Shown: positions 20,641 to 33,185 of the stretch, piece by piece
How positions within the stretch are numbered: the stretch's first letter is position 1
Layout: each line of letters opens with the position of its first letter
Assembly (NCBI GenBank): GCA_013368315.1
Contig: JAACJM010000004.1
Coordinates: 1,231,518 to 1,295,517, forward strand
DNA: 64,000 bases
Reading direction: 5' to 3'
Source of the DNA: Tetrapyrgos nigripes
Taxonomy: Eukaryota; Basidiomycota; Agaricomycetes; Agaricales; Campanellaceae
Program-made: the position numbers and the translations under genes
The notes under the pieces: model-generated
The model's database searches: none
Told to the model about the DNA's origin: nothing
What the model saw: only the letters and a program-made list of their open reading frames with translations

Positions 20641-23148
20641 ATGTCCATAAACTATAGCGAGACTAGCACCAGCTACATTGCGCCCGGGAGCAACCATGTA
20701 CAGTCTCTCTTTGCATGCATTCTTGCGTTGGCACTCTACAGCGTCCTCAAACGGATCAGCACAAGGGCAAAGATGCCTCCTGGACCTGTCGGCATACCCT
20801 TTCTAGGAAATAATCGCTATCAGATGCCTGCTGTGAAGCCCTGGCGGAAGTTTACAGAATGGAACAAGCGTTATGGTACAGGAACGAAGGATACGGAAAT
20901 TTCCTCTACTGACCGCAACCTAGGTTCTGTTGCCTCCATCTTTCTGGGATCAACGCCTGTCATCGGTTGGTCCATTATCACAAAACGTGTACGTCACTGA
21001 TTCCGTAATTTTAGTGCTGGGGAGTGCGCAAGCTGCATGGGATCTTCTAGAGAAACGTTCTGACATCTATTCGAGTCGCCCGAGATTCATCGTAGCGTGA
21101 GCAGGGTCTCTATATTTCCTTGGGAAAAGTATCTAGACCTTTGATAGGGGAGAGATTCTATCGGACAACCGCCGTGGGCTCATGCTACCCAACACCAACG
21201 AGCTCTGGCGTCAGTGGAGGAAGGTCAATAGCAGTGTTGCAAAACTTCTACGTAGTCTCTGACCCTTTCTTTGTCAGATCCTTCACAACGGATTCCATAT
21301 ACGCAAATCTGAGAATTACAAGGACATCCAGTCTCTGGAGTCCAAGGTCATGTTGCATCAAATTCTCACTGATCCTCAGCAGTATGAGCGGTACATGCAA
21401 AGGTAAAATTTATTTGATTGGTATATGCGAACTTTGCGAAGGGCTAAATGACTAGTAGATACGCAGCAACTGTCGTTGTCTCGGTCACGTACGGAAGACG
21501 AATTAATAGTGTTGACGAGTGGATTGTCAAGGAGAACATGGACTCCATGGCTTGTGAGTAGGGTTTCTTAGTCTCCTGCACAGGAGCCTGCTGACTCGGT
21601 TTCAGATCTAGTCAGGTGAGATTAAGCAGATCTTCACGAACAAGCTTTATATGGTCAAGCGAAATACAGTGTCAAGTATGTGCTTCTTTTAATTTCTAGG
21701 CCGTCTTGAATTCATCATTCCCTCAAGTATTCCTGGAAAATATATCGTTGAATCGTGGCCTTGGCTGCTGAAATTGCCTGTTAGTGAACTCAGCTATTTT
21801 TTTCTCACGGGGTCTGAACAAAACTTCCAGCGTTCGCTGCAATGGTTTCGCCGGGAGCCAGAAGAACGAAAGAAAAAGGATGTTCACTACCTCACGTACC
21901 TTCTCAATGATGTCAAGACACGTATGGAGGCTGGGACGGTTCCAGATTGCCTTGCAGCGCAGTGTATCGCTAACATGGACAAGATTGGTATGACAGAACT
22001 TGAACTAGCCTATTCGGTGTCCACTCCCTTCGGTGCAGGGATTGAGACGGTGAGTAGACATAGCATGCTAAGCCAGCATCTTTAGTGACGAACTCTGTCA
22101 GACCGCAGGAACACTGACTGTCTTCGTGCGTGAGTGGATCTTCCAATGACACTGGCAGTGTATTTTAAAAGTCTTTATCCCAGTTGCAATGCTTCATTAC
22201 CCCCAGGTTGTCAAGAAGGCTCAAATTGAGCTTGATACTGTCGTAGGCCATGAGCGCCTTCCCGAATTTCAGGACCGCCAAAACCTATCCTATATCAACG
22301 CTATTGTCAATGAGACTCTCAGGTATGAACGGGCTGAGCTTTATGACATGCTGAGCTCTTGATATTCTTGACCCAAGATGGCGGCCTGTTGCAATCCTCG
22401 GAGGTACACCTCACGCAGTTGTTGCAGACGATGTGTACAAGGAAATGTGAGTCGACGCTAGCTGATCACTGGTGATGTGATGGCTCATAACATGCCCAGG
22501 TACATTCCTCGTGGATCGACCGTTTTTGCAAACTTTGAGTAAGCTCACTCGCATCCAAGCAGAAGAGTTGAACCTTACTACGTAAACCAAGTCGTATCAT
22601 GCATGACCCAGGCGAGTTGCGTTCCACTGTTACAAATCCCTGACCAGTTCCTTACATGCCTTCGTCGCCGACTCTTTTCAGAAATGTTCCCAGACCCAGA
22701 AGATTTCCGCCCGGAACGATTTATTGACAGCTCGGACCCTCGCATTCAAGACTTTGATCTACCATTCGGCTTTGTGAGTCTTGAAGGCATGCAAGCGGAG
22801 ATCAATATTGACAAGTCCTTCAACAGGGCAGGAGACAATGCCCTGGTCAACACCTAGCATTGAACTCCTTATTCATCAACATCTCGAGGCTTTTGTGGGG
22901 TTTTGATATCACTCCTGCGTTGGACGAACAGGGAAATCCTGTCTTACCAGGTTAGTGAGCTTTTCCTTACACTCTTTGCATATGGCAATGTCGACTTATG
23001 CATGTAGATCGTTTCAACTTTACAAATGGCTTCAATTCTAAACCCGTGAGCTTCGACTGCCTGATTACACCTCGAAATGAAATGGTCATGAAGTGTATGA
23101 AAGAGGAATATCAGGACGCCAGAACCAAACTGAGTAGCTGGACCTGAT
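20641..23148 (+). CDS. Cytochrome P450 monooxygenase
   Basis: Membrane-anchored heme monooxygenase of the ER. ATG 20641 gives a short lumenal stretch, an N-terminal anchor (LFACILALALYSVL) and the Pro hinge MPPGPVGIPFLGNN. Recognised motifs are GAGIET-TAGTLTVFV (I-helix, joined across an intron near 22050-22105), the ExxR motif in IVNETLRWRP, DFRPERF, and the heme loop FGFGRRQCPGQHLALNS, created by splicing about 22774-22830. Around 14 exons. The intron after HDP near 22611 appears to use a GC donor. The segment at about 21603-21725 could not be joined confidently, so a local defect there is possible. It resembles the fungal O-methylsterigmatocystin-oxidoreductase-like group of CYPs; substrate is unknown, and the neighbours do not form a biosynthetic cluster. 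Confidence 0.82.
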
Positions 23149-23291
23149 TGGCATGTAATATTGTCATGAAAACGGCTGGAGTACATCTGTAGTTGTGCTT
23201 TGATCTTGTAATTATACTGTGTATGAATAGGTTTGTCTTCTGCTTGACTATACGGAATACTATGTAGCACACTGCTGTTAGCATATCATAC

Positions 23292-24797
23292 TCATAGTCT
23301 CGATTTTTCTTCCATGTTCCGGATGATTTGATTCTGAACGACAAGGAGCAAAGCGTACAAAGTCTCGATACGCTGCAAAGGCCCACTAAGATTGACGTGA
23401 ACAGTCTTAGGTGACTGGGAATAACTCACAGGCACCGGAACACTCCTGGCTCTGGCCATTCTAACCACCTCACCCACTATTACTTCTACTTCTATCGGCG
23501 AGTCATTTCTCATGTCCAAGAGCATGCTGGGGACATGCGCACTATTGGGTTTAACGTGTAGTGCCGCGGTGTTTTGTATGGTCCCTTGAACAATGGAAGA
23601 AGGAAGGCCATCTTTCGCGTCGGGAAAGCCAATTGCACGTCCCACGGCCAAAAGCTCTTGCAAAATTGCCTCAATGGATGGGATCGTATATTCTTGAACC
23701 AGCTGTGCGGTTTTGGGAGAAAGGTATGGACTATACGATGCGATAGAATCTGTCGGAGGATCGCGGAAGATGGCTGGCAAAGTGTAACTACAGATATGTA
23801 ACTCGTGAAAAACTCAAGAGTTGGCAAAACTGGCAAACTCACTTGGTAAGAGTCGCAAATGATGAAAATGCGACATTCCAAAAGTTCTTTGCAAATTTTA
23901 CCCTCTGAATTTCCGAAACTATGGATACAGTGCTTCCACCGGATTCCAATATGGACGCGATACCCTCCAGGACTTCCGTTTCTTTGGGTGTATTTGAAGT
24001 CGCCGTGAAGTCGCCAGGACGATATATGCAAGCGTTGGTCTGTCCTTCATAGTGCCATAGTCGGCTGAGGAGATCTAGGGGTGACACAGAGATACTTACA
24101 AAATCGTTATGTTCGACCACATCTGGAGCCCGTAAGTTTGTGCCAATCCAAAGGGCACAGCCAATGACTTTGGGTTCTTCTTTGTCCAATGCTTTGATCG
24201 CATCGTACAAGTCTTTTTCCACATTCAGACCATTTTGCAGCAGCACATAAGCAGGCTGGCGGTAACGATCCGCGTAAGGAGAGGAAAGCAAGGGAGCCAG
24301 GACTTGTGGAGTCGTTATCACATCTGGTACAGCCTAGCCTCCTGTAAGCAGACGTGTAATAGGAAGACAAGTGTTCCTGCCTTGGTAGTGAGAATGACAT
24401 AGTCATAGGCTCTATCGGCGGCGCTTGAGACAGAGTTACACACTGCAAAGTCTGAGAAGAAGTTTAACATTCAACCGGTAAACGCACTAACAACGGTCAG
24501 GCTTCCATCCAGCGATATCTCCGTATTTTTCACTTTTTATATGCATTCCATTTCCTTCGATTCAGTGTGAGTACAACGTTGTCTACTTCTGCTGAGATGA
24601 TAAGAAGATTCCTCACTATTGATAGCCTCGAAATTACTTCTGGCCGCGACACTTACAATTGCCCGTTCACTACGTTTGCAGATCAAGCTGTCTTTTCACC
24701 TGTGAATACCAACCCCACACAAGCGCAGAAATACTAGACCCTCACATATGGTACCGACGGCACCAAAACCAACTACGAGGATTTCCTTGGAGGCCAT
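23292..24797 (-). CDS. 2-dehydropantoate 2-reductase (ketopantoate reductase)
   Basis: NADPH-dependent reduction of ketopantoate to pantoate in pantothenate/CoA synthesis. ATG 24797 begins MASKEILVVGFGAVGTI, the dinucleotide-binding glycine motif. The next exon reads CKRSERAIVSVAARSNFEAI and then GMHIKSEKYGDIAGWKPDR. Further exons give YDYVILTTKAVPDV, YVLLQNGLNVEKDL, VKFAKNFWNVAFSS (the Lys/Asn pair of the active site) and SMLLDMRNDSPIEVEVIVGE (the C-terminal ApbA_C domain with the DxxxxxxxE/N pattern). Stop at 23292-23294. Fungi often have several KPR-family paralogues, so this could be a side-branch member rather than the main PAN5-type enzyme. Confidence 0.85.
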
Positions 24798-25033
24798 TTT
24801 TCACGACTGAAAAAATGAAAAATGATCAATGCGCGTAGCCTGGAGCCCAGTCTTTATAGAGGAAGCAGAGGAGATAGTATTGAGAATTGAGAGTAGATTA
24901 GCGATATAATGCGCGCACTGCGCCTTGCCAAATGACGCGAGCCACGTGACTGTGCATGTCCTTTCTGCCTTGGACTCGTAGGGTCAAATCGCTCTTACGA
25001 TCTCGTCTCTTCCACCCTTTGCGTTCCATTAAC

Positions 25034-26116
25034 ATGTCATCGCAACCTCGAGTGATCTCAACCACCGAGTTACCTGTCCATGAAGCAAAGCAAGCTCTGT
25101 CACTTTTCAATTCCAGACCCAACGACTCATGTTCTTAGATGGATTACCCTCAAGAGGATCAAATACGCAGACGCAGAAGGAAAAGAAGTGAACTCCTGAA
25201 AATAGAGAACACTGGACGCGTCTGATCCTTTCCATAGCGTTTTTGGGAAAGCGCACAGCGCACCACGCGTCGGTCTGGAGGGATAGATGGTACACTTGTC
25301 TCTATCTATAGTCATGATGCTCTTTTCTAAGAACGCTCATAGCTGTCGTTATCTTCGCCATCTTGAGATCCAAGACGAACGCATTCCCCGTTTCTACCGT
25401 GATCATTGAGCAATATCGACCACCAATTGACAAGTTCATCATAGGTATGCAAACTAGCAATATGCGCACTGGTTAAAATCAAACCCCTTGCTTTACCAGA
25501 ATTTCCGGCCGGTTGGACTCCCAGAGTACTTATCACTCTCCTGATATACTAAGCTTCTGATTAGGTCTCATCGATGAAGGAGAAACTGCCGAACAAGCTG
25601 CTATTCGAGAATTACGCGAGGAAACTGTAAGTCATTCATTCCTCGGTCAGAGTACATCTTGATCAGTATCCTTCAGGGTTATAAAGCCGATGAAGTGGTT
25701 GAATCCTCTCCGGTCGTCGTAGCTGACCCAGGTTAATTCTTCACGATTTCTATCTTGACTTTGCCAATATGGCTCTTCACAGGGATGACCAACGCAAATA
25801 TGAAACTCGTGATCTTGAATGTGTTCTTTGAGGGTGCACTTGAGACGCCCGATCAGCAGCTTGATTCTGGCGAATTCATTGTACGCAAGGTCGTAGAGCT
25901 GAAAAAACTGCACGAGACACTACAAGGTACGCACGCATGCCTATGACCAGTTTGTTCATTGCATATTGACCTCCTTTTTCCATAGAATATGATCGCAAGG
26001 TATACAAACTCACTTTGAGCAGGACATCTATGCTTACAACTATGCAGGGATTTGCCATAGACGCAAAGCTACATCATCTCGCCACCGGATATGCGTTAGC
26101 TCTCCAAGGCATTTGA
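25034..26116 (+). CDS. NUDIX hydrolase, ADP-sugar pyrophosphatase type
   Basis: Hydrolyses nucleoside diphosphate sugars such as ADP-ribose. From ATG 25034 (MSSQPRVISTTELPVHEAK), an intron with a probable GC donor (GCAAGC) leads to WITLKRIKYADAEGKE, and another to RFWESAQRTTRRSGGID, both typical of the YSA1/NUDT5 dimerisation part. Then VSTVIIEQYRPPIDKF and the NUDIX box GLIDEGETAEQAAIRELREE plus TGYKADE. Later exons read MTNANMKLVILNVFFEGA and GFAIDAKLHHLATGYALALQ, ending at TGA 26114-26116. Eight or so small exons, total near 220 residues as expected. It sits head to head with the ketopantoate reductase gene 236 bp away and tail to tail with SDA1 97 bp away. Confidence 0.85.
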
Positions 26117-26213
26117 AGTCATCATTGACATAGCGTAGTAACTGTAGAATCATCGCCGTGTACCACTAGTATCTTCAGTGTTGGAATCCGACAGCATTGA
26201 TGTACAAACTACT

Positions 26214-28814
26214 CTACTTACGCGCCTTCTTCGCTCTTTCTATATGTGCCCTCAACTTTTGCTGCTTTTCCCTCAACGACGCCTTCTTCTTACCTCTGAC
26301 AGATCCACTACTCAATATCATCATAATCGGTTTGTTTCTGGCCTTCTCCCGATTGGTTGAACTACTCGGGGCCTCCTTCGTCTTCTTCCCTTTGCGTGAG
26401 CCATACTTCTCGCGACCTTCTCTTCCTTTCTGAATGGACTCCATGCGCTCTTCATAATCTGCTTTAGCCTTCTTTCGAGGACCTAGAATATCATTTTCAG
26501 ATATGAAGGTGTCAGCATCGTTGGTAGCCTGAGATGACTTGAGTTCAGCTTCAAGAGCCGCGAGCTTTCGTTTTGCTTTTGTGCCGCCCCCGGCTTCGAC
26601 AGCTTCGGTAGCTGCTTTGACACGCAGTTCAGCGAGTAGGGCGAAGTCAGCAGGAGTTAGGATCTGTAAATGACAGTCAGTGTCATAAGCCAGGCAGTGA
26701 GGTAACCCAACCGACTTTTGTCGTGGCGAGCGCTGAGGGATTTGTAGATTCCAAAGGTGCAGTACTAGGACCTGCCGAAGCGCTAGTGCCTTCCTTACCT
26801 TTCTCCTCGTCCTCGCTATCACTGATATCTATGTTGTCGTTGTCATCCTCGTCAACGTTTATCCAACCATCCGATGACTCGGAATCAGAATCAGATTCAA
26901 CATCCCATCCTTCCCAAGCAGCGTCATCGTCCTCGTCTACAGGTCCTCTCCGTTTTCCTCGCGCATTGCTTTGAAGTGATCTTCCAATAGCTGACAGAAG
27001 TCAGAACAGAGAACTCGGATGAGACAAATAAACATAGACACGAACCGAAAGTCCCTCAATGTCAACCGCCGCATTCGCAGTATGACCAAAGGGTAAAGGC
27101 TGCGAGCCAGAGGCTATCCCCATAGCAGCTTCCTTACCCTGTATCGAAGGTCAGTGAGTGTTACATTTGCAATAAGGTTGCGACTTACCCGTTCTCGCCT
27201 TTTAAGCATACCGGGATTGACTTCTCTGTACAACTGCAGTAATCCCCTCGCAGCAGCAGTCACGGCTTTATCCTTGCTCTTCCTATATTCAACTAGATCG
27301 CCGAGGAGATCTTCTTCCATAGCCCAGGGCTGTCTCCTACACACTTCCCGGATGGCATTGATTCCTGCAGCTATGACCTCGCTGGCCACACCTGGATGAA
27401 CAAACTCGTGGGCCAACTTTTGGATGACGGGAGTGAGAGCATCGGGAGGCGTCAAATCATGGACAGATTGGGCCAAAGCAACGAGGATGGTAGGGACTCG
27501 AAGTTGATGATAGGTGAGATACTTGACGATATAGGTGTAGAAGCCCAGAACGCAGAGCTTATGTGACCCAATGACCCGTGAAAGGAGCTGCAGGATGAGG
27601 ATTTTATGGTCAAGGGTAAAGCGCTTGTCGTATCGATTAAGTATGTCGTATAGCTTTTCTGCAAATGTTTGAGGATCGTTGAGCAGTTGAAGAGCTGAAA
27701 AGTTGGGTTGAGCAGTTTTTTTAGAATACTGCTTCTGTGAGCGGAGATAATGAAGTCAGCTCAAGCACGTGAAGGGGAGAGAATAAAACCTTTTTGGCGG
27801 CGTTGAGCCTTTTTTGAAGTTTCTTGTCACCGCTTCGGGTCTTTTTGTTAATCTCTCTTCGATGGTGCAGAGCTTTAACATCTACGTCCTGCTAAGTCGG
27901 TCAGACGTATCTACCGCCAAGGAGGAGCGAACGACATACATCATCACCCTCGTCATCACTGTTCTCTTCTTCATCACCACCGAGAAAAAAATGTAGCGAC
28001 GCGCTCTGGACTTTCACCACTGGATGCAGACATCCAATTGCTACGATAGAAACTGGTTTCACATCAGACCTGTCCTGACGTGTTGGTTCTTTTCAAGCGA
28101 AATTTGCACTAGATAACCCACCATACGCCCTTCTTCCACAACTGCTTGGTAAGGATCACGGCCCACATTGCATTTTCTCCCTTGGCTCCTGCATTATCGG
28201 ACAGTTGCTCACGAGATTTACCCTTGTCGCCAAAGTTTTGATCCTCGAGACCTTTCTCGACCATGTTGAAAAGCATGGCTTGGATGGCTCGATTGAGTTT
28301 GTGGTTTTTGGTACGCATGTTGGCGGTGCGGATATCAGATAGAATTGTTTTTCGTATAGATGCTCTCAGGGAAGAGGAGGTGGTCCGGGGAAGTAGAGGG
28401 AACAGACATCGGAGGAGCCTGCCAATTAAGTTTTAGAAACAGTGAAAACGATTCAAAAGGAACATACTCGATAGAGGTTATCACATTTTTGTTGCGAAGC
28501 ATAACCATTGTCTGAATCAACGATTTGCGGGTATCCGGCGAAAGCATGGTATAATTCTCGAGGAGAATGGAAGAGATATGAGACGGGAATTGCGCTGTTT
28601 CAGAGGGATAGCATGTTGCAACCTGAGCTATGAAAGTGACGAGTTCCCGGAAATGTTGAGCATGTTCGTCAGGATTGAGATGAAAAATGAGACGAATGCT
28701 ATTGTAGTGATTCCATTGCTGAAGGAATTCGTCCTTGTACGAGACTGGATCCCGTTTTATGAGGTTCTGGAGCTGAGGAAGATTTGCAGTCAGCAAGACC
28801 CGGCCACCGACCAT
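26214..28814 (-). CDS. SDA1: SDA1, 60S ribosome biogenesis factor
   Basis: Nuclear protein needed for pre-60S maturation and export, and for G1 progression in yeast. ATG 28814 leads into LPQLQNLIKRDPVSYKDEFL, the most conserved SDA1 block, then VTFIAQVATCYP and MVMLRNKNVITS. Further exons include NHKLNRAIQAMLFNMVEKG, LHFFLGGDEEENSDDEGDDD, NFSALQLLNDPQTFAEKLYD, LISRV-like LLSRVIGSHKL, TPPDALTPVIQKLAHEFVHP and VASEVIAAGINAIREVCRR. The C-terminus is acidic (about 26820-26940), then highly basic (GREGREKYGSRKGKKTKEA, LREKQQKLRAHIERAKKARK), a nucleolar-type tail. Seven or more exons; no break seen. It faces the PhoD gene across only 61 bp. Confidence 0.92.
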
Positions 28815-28875
28815 GGTGGAGAAAGGAGCAAGTAATTATAAGCACGCGTCAAAAGACTATCAAAAGACTTGCTCA
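28815..28875. promoter_or_regulatory. 61-bp divergent promoter SDA1 / PhoD with ACGCGT box
   Basis: The whole space between two start codons is 61 bp, so 5' leaders must overlap or be very short. ACGCGT lies at 28844-28849, followed by two copies of CAAAAGACT spaced 11 bp apart. Confidence 0.45.
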
Positions 28876-31125
28876 ATGACCGTCACGACGTCAAGTGTCT
28901 TCTCCACTGCTTTTCGAATCTCTTCTTATTTCTTCTTGAGAGTGGTATTTCCCTTCCTTTATTTTTAGTGGCTCTTCTTAAATTTGCAACAGATCCCTTC
29001 TCCAATAGCCCAGGCCCTGGCCGCGTGTTTCTTCGTCGGATACCTAATCTCCTCCTTTTTCGACAAACCAGCCCGACGTCCCACAAATCCCTTCTATGCA
29101 GTACTCTTTTCGCTAAGAACCGCTTCACGTCGAATTCAATACGTGAATACGTTCATTAACACCGTCCTTGCCCTTGCTGTGGTAGAATTCATAGCTACTC
29201 CGTTCCTCGACGATGCTGGAGACATTGTATTTGCAAAAGTCGGCGCTGTCTATCCAGATAGCGTGAAAATCACCGTTCGCTATCCTCAGAGTCAATACAA
29301 TGGAACTTCGGATTCCATCCGCCTTGTCTGGAGAGAAGCCAAACAGAACGTCGAGTCAGAGCATTGGAACAAGGGTCCACAGCTCTCACTGCAAGCAGAA
29401 TACGACTGGGTCGATACAGTGACTCTCAAAGGTCTCTGGCCTAATACGAGCTATGAATGCGAGTCCTTTTCCTGCAGGCAATCTACGACTATCTAACTTT
29501 GTTTTCAGATGCGCTTTCCATGCCTAATAACACACTCCTCCCGTATCCTGCTTCCCCTCTTCCCTTCAAGACCTTCCCAGACCATCGTCTTTCGAGTGGA
29601 ACTCACCTTCAATTCATCACATCTTCTTGCATTCTCCCCAACTTCCCTTATGTTCCATTGCAGTCGCGGACTATCAAAGGGTTCGAACTTTTAGATGGAT
29701 ATCTTTCAAGGACAGACTCCTTTGCTGCCCGATTCTTACTTCTTCTCGGCGATTTCATTTACGCAGACGTCCCGACGGGTGTTCACTCTACAACCAAAGA
29801 CGCTTACCGAAGATTGTATAGAAGGGTTTACTCGAGCCCTAGTTTCCGAAAGATTTATCAACGACTTCGTACGTTCAGTTCTTCAAAACTCTGCTTGGAC
29901 TGCTTCTGAGCTTTTCTCTACTCAGCTACTTTCAATATCTATGATGACCATGAGGTAATTGTCGCCGGCTTGCTCATTTGGCCCTGCTCATTCTCTACTT
30001 AAAGATTATGAACAACTTTGCTGGAGATGGAAATGATTCTGTCGTGCCCTTTGCTAATGCAGCCGATGCTTTCCAACTTTACAACGCTAACGCCAACTAC
30101 GCCCCTACTACAAAGGAAGGTGTTCCTCAAGATTATCATTTCGACTTTCGCTACGGTGATGTCGCTTTCTTCGTGTTGGATACAAGGAAGCATCGCTCGG
30201 CACAAAGGAGTGAACCCGAAATGCGTACTATGCTTGGAGATCATCAATTGGGTGTTTTGTACGATTGGTTATCACGGGCAAGTTCTTTCACTTTCACTTT
30301 TATTTTTTATCTGAGTATTTTTTTTCAGGTAAATAACACGGCTACCTTCAAATTTATCGTCTCTTCTGTCCCATTCACTTCATTATGGGGTCATGACGCA
30401 CAATATGATTCATGGGCTGGTTTTCCTACTGAGAAAGCCCGCCTGCTTGAAACGTTGCACACTATCCCTAATGTTATTATCTTATCTGGAGACCGACACG
30501 AGTTTGCTGAAATTGAGTTCAATGGCAAAGCACCGAGCGACCATATCATTAGGGAATTCTCTACAAGGTCAGTGCAACCAAGTCCTTCGTTGTTGATACC
30601 CTGCTCACATTTTTATCCAGTCCTTTGAGCATGTTCTACATACCACTTGTTCGAACACTCAGCATGGAGAGCACCGCAAGAGGTGTCAAGGCCGTGCAAG
30701 AATTCAACGTGACTGAAGATGGTACCAAAGTTTCAACGATGGTAATCTATCCCGTCCCTCAGGAGAAAGTTGTACGCTACATTGCACAAGGAAACTATAA
30801 ATGGTCAGTCATTTTTCTGTCGCAGAATTGATACAGATTAGCTCAGTGATTCTCAACAAGGTCTGCGATTGACGTGGATACTCGTGATCGCCAACGTCCG
30901 CTTCTGAAAGTAGATGTCGTTGTGGATGGACAGGTACAATACCAGTAAGACGGTTTTTCTTGCTTCTTAGTACATAGGCTGATGTGCTGTGTTGCTTTGT
31001 TCAGACAAGAAATAGTCGGAACCCCTGTAACAATCCAGTCTTCGTCGGCTTTAGGCGTCTTTGTGGCTCATGGTGTGAAGGATATCTTTAATAGAATTGG
31101 AATACAGCCCAGTAGATGGTTCTAA
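28876..31125 (+). CDS. PhoD-like metallophosphatase, membrane-anchored
   Basis: Metal-dependent phosphatase/phosphodiesterase of the PhoD family, probably facing outward or into the vacuole. Exon 1 (28876-28941) encodes MTVTTSSVFSTAFRISSYFF; splicing to 29001 continues with IPSPIAQALAACFFVGYLIS. More helices follow near 29150 (NTVLALAVVEFIATPF). The phosphatase core includes ITSSCILPNFPY, LLLGDFIYADVP, TFNIYDDHEIMNNF (metal-binding Asp-Asp-His), YGDVAFFVLDTRKHRS, FIVSSVPFTSLWG and LSGDRHEFAEIEF. The C-terminal exons read QEIVGTPVTIQ and end at TAA 31123-31125. An open frame without ATG at 28984 is explained by the upstream exon. Confidence 0.88.
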
Positions 31126-31203
31126 ACTACATGCATGTTGTATGTACTGCACATTTTATGTATAAGTGTATGTATAAAATACATAAGTATCCAATGTGAA
31201 TCA

Positions 31204-33108
31204 TCATTTGCCCTCTAGTTGTAACCACATGCTCCAATATTTCCTCTCTTCCTCGCTCCCTTGGAAGGACCAGTTGACCTGTCGGATTTCAGAAAACCCT
31301 TCAGATAGCTCGGGCTCTTCAAAATTATTCTTGAATGATGTGAACGCAAGGTATGGTAGGATTTCTCGCTGGGTCTGCCGCAATCTTTAATTGTGCATTG
31401 CACGGAAGAGAGAAAGTCTCACCTCTTTCTCCCGCACAGACGGTGGCAGATTATATGCGCGATACAGATTGTTGTGCCACGCCAATGCCATGGATCCCGC
31501 AAATAGGAAGCACCTAGCAAAATCTCTTGGGCATTCGGACGACTTAAGAAGCAAAATTAAACCCACCTGATCGGGACCTTGAGCCGGTTTGCAACATCCA
31601 CGTAATATTTTCTAGTCTGACGGTCGCGATTAGTATTGTCTATTCAAGGTCAGTCAGTGATTCCCGCTGTATGGAGGCTGATCACCTGCCTACTACACAG
31701 CTATGTCCATTTTCGACGGCTTCTTGGACAGCTTTGATACATTTCGTGCGTGTCCCTAGGGTATCCTAAGATCAGTAGAGATCAACACAAGTAATATGAT
31801 CATGAAGTTAAAAGAAATACCTGATTGATATGCTTGTAACTCAGTGGCTCGAAGAATTCCCGATAGAAGGTCGTCTTCCCGAGAGCGGGATATCCCACAA
31901 AAAGAACAATCTCTGGTTGGTTTGATTCAGGAATCAAGGGCAAGTTTGTAGGTGCAATCCTGGGTACTGAAAGTGCCGAAGGTTCATACCATCACTATTC
32001 ACCACGAAGTCAGTTACATACATTCTACAAGGGAAGACACGTTGAAGCCCTCGAGCTTGAGATTGGCGTGAGGTGGGCGATCTAGGAAAAATTCCTATGA
32101 TTACTTGGTGAACGCCGAGATAATAATTTACAGGACAGAAAATACCTCAGGAGTATAAAAGGGCAATTCAACATTCATTGCCCATTTCCGGTCAGTCGCT
32201 GCAAAGTCCGCTTTGCCGCCAGGGTATAGTCGACCGGCCGCATCGCCAATATAAAAGGAATTAGATTTATCTGAGTAAAGTGAGCATAGAGTCAGTGACC
32301 AAGGTATGAGAAAATACCAATCTCAACACCGTCTTTCTTATATATCCTTGTCAACTCCTGCCACATTCCGAGCATCGGCTTTCACATGACGTTAGCAGAA
32401 GTAATAGAGTGAAGAAGTAAATAGAACCTTGCGATAGTTATCCTTGGCGGTTGCCGCGAAGAGCTGAAAAGGAGTTGAGGACATCTGGAGGCGTTTGGTA
32501 TATGAAATAGACAATCTGGAGTAGGATAGGACCCAGTACCGAGGCAGCAAATGATTCTATCTTCCGTTTCCAGTTCACAAGAGCAGCGGGCTTGAGGGCT
32601 TGATTTGAGATTATTATTATTGAAAAACTGCCTCAAGTTCTTCAGTCGAAACATGTGTGCCCACTATAATCGGAAGACTCACCCCTCATTATGTAGCTCT
32701 TTCAATCTCGACGGTACCATCTCTCTCCACCATTCCCAAAGCGAACCTTTGAGATTCTTGATGAGGGTTCCGTCGAGGTCGAAAGCGGCTACTTTGTTGG
32801 ATGAAATAGGACTGAGATTAACGCCGTGAAGACAGGTCCCATGAACACCAAGAGGCTTTTGCCATTGAAAAGAGGTAGAATCAGACTCTTGTGTAGTTGT
32901 TGCCTTTGTGAAGAAGGGATGTACTACAGAGGTCAATTACTATGGTCGACCAAGGAGATGATCATCATGACATACTTTTCTTTCGCTTCGAACCTTCACT
33001 AAGTTCAGATCCCTGATCAATAGTTCTTTTCTTGTTTGAGGGACCTGCACAAACTCGATTGAGAAGAGAAACGGAGCGTGTGATATACTGACCAGCAACA
33101 GACGACAT
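31204..33108 (-). CDS. PNK1: Polynucleotide 3'-phosphatase/5'-kinase
   Basis: Bifunctional nuclear enzyme that restores 3'-OH and 5'-phosphate at broken DNA ends. Exon 1 ends MSSVAG; exon 2 reads PSNKKRTIDQGSELSEGSKR, a basic nuclear-targeting-like region. The HAD phosphatase nucleophile motif is AAFDLDGTLI (about 32790). Then IISNQALKP (motif II), a Lys in WKRKIESFAA, and FYIGDAAGR (motif III). The kinase half has the P-loop FVGYPALGKTTFYREFF (about 31900-31850), CVVDNTNRDRQTRKYYVDVA and a C-terminus EEERKYWSMWLQLEGK. There is no FHA domain, as in other fungi. Many small exons. Its stop is 78 bp from the PhoD stop. Confidence 0.9.
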
Positions 33109-33185
33109 GTGGAAGGAGACGAGAGGAACGCGTCGACTCGTGACATTTCTTCGCGTCAATACACCACCTCGCCGTCCTTGGCCCC
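33109..33185. promoter_or_regulatory. 77-bp divergent promoter PNK1 / SKI3 with ACGCGT box
   Basis: Only 77 bp between start codons. ACGCGT lies at 33128-33133 inside the context AACGCGTCGACTCGTGAC. The same hexamer occurs in the APN2 promoter, the other DNA end-processing gene of the window. Confidence 0.45.

Noticed and set aside
20641..26116. Secondary-metabolite cluster around the P450
   Set aside because: Neighbours are tRNA modification, pantothenate and NUDIX genes; no synthase or dedicated regulator.
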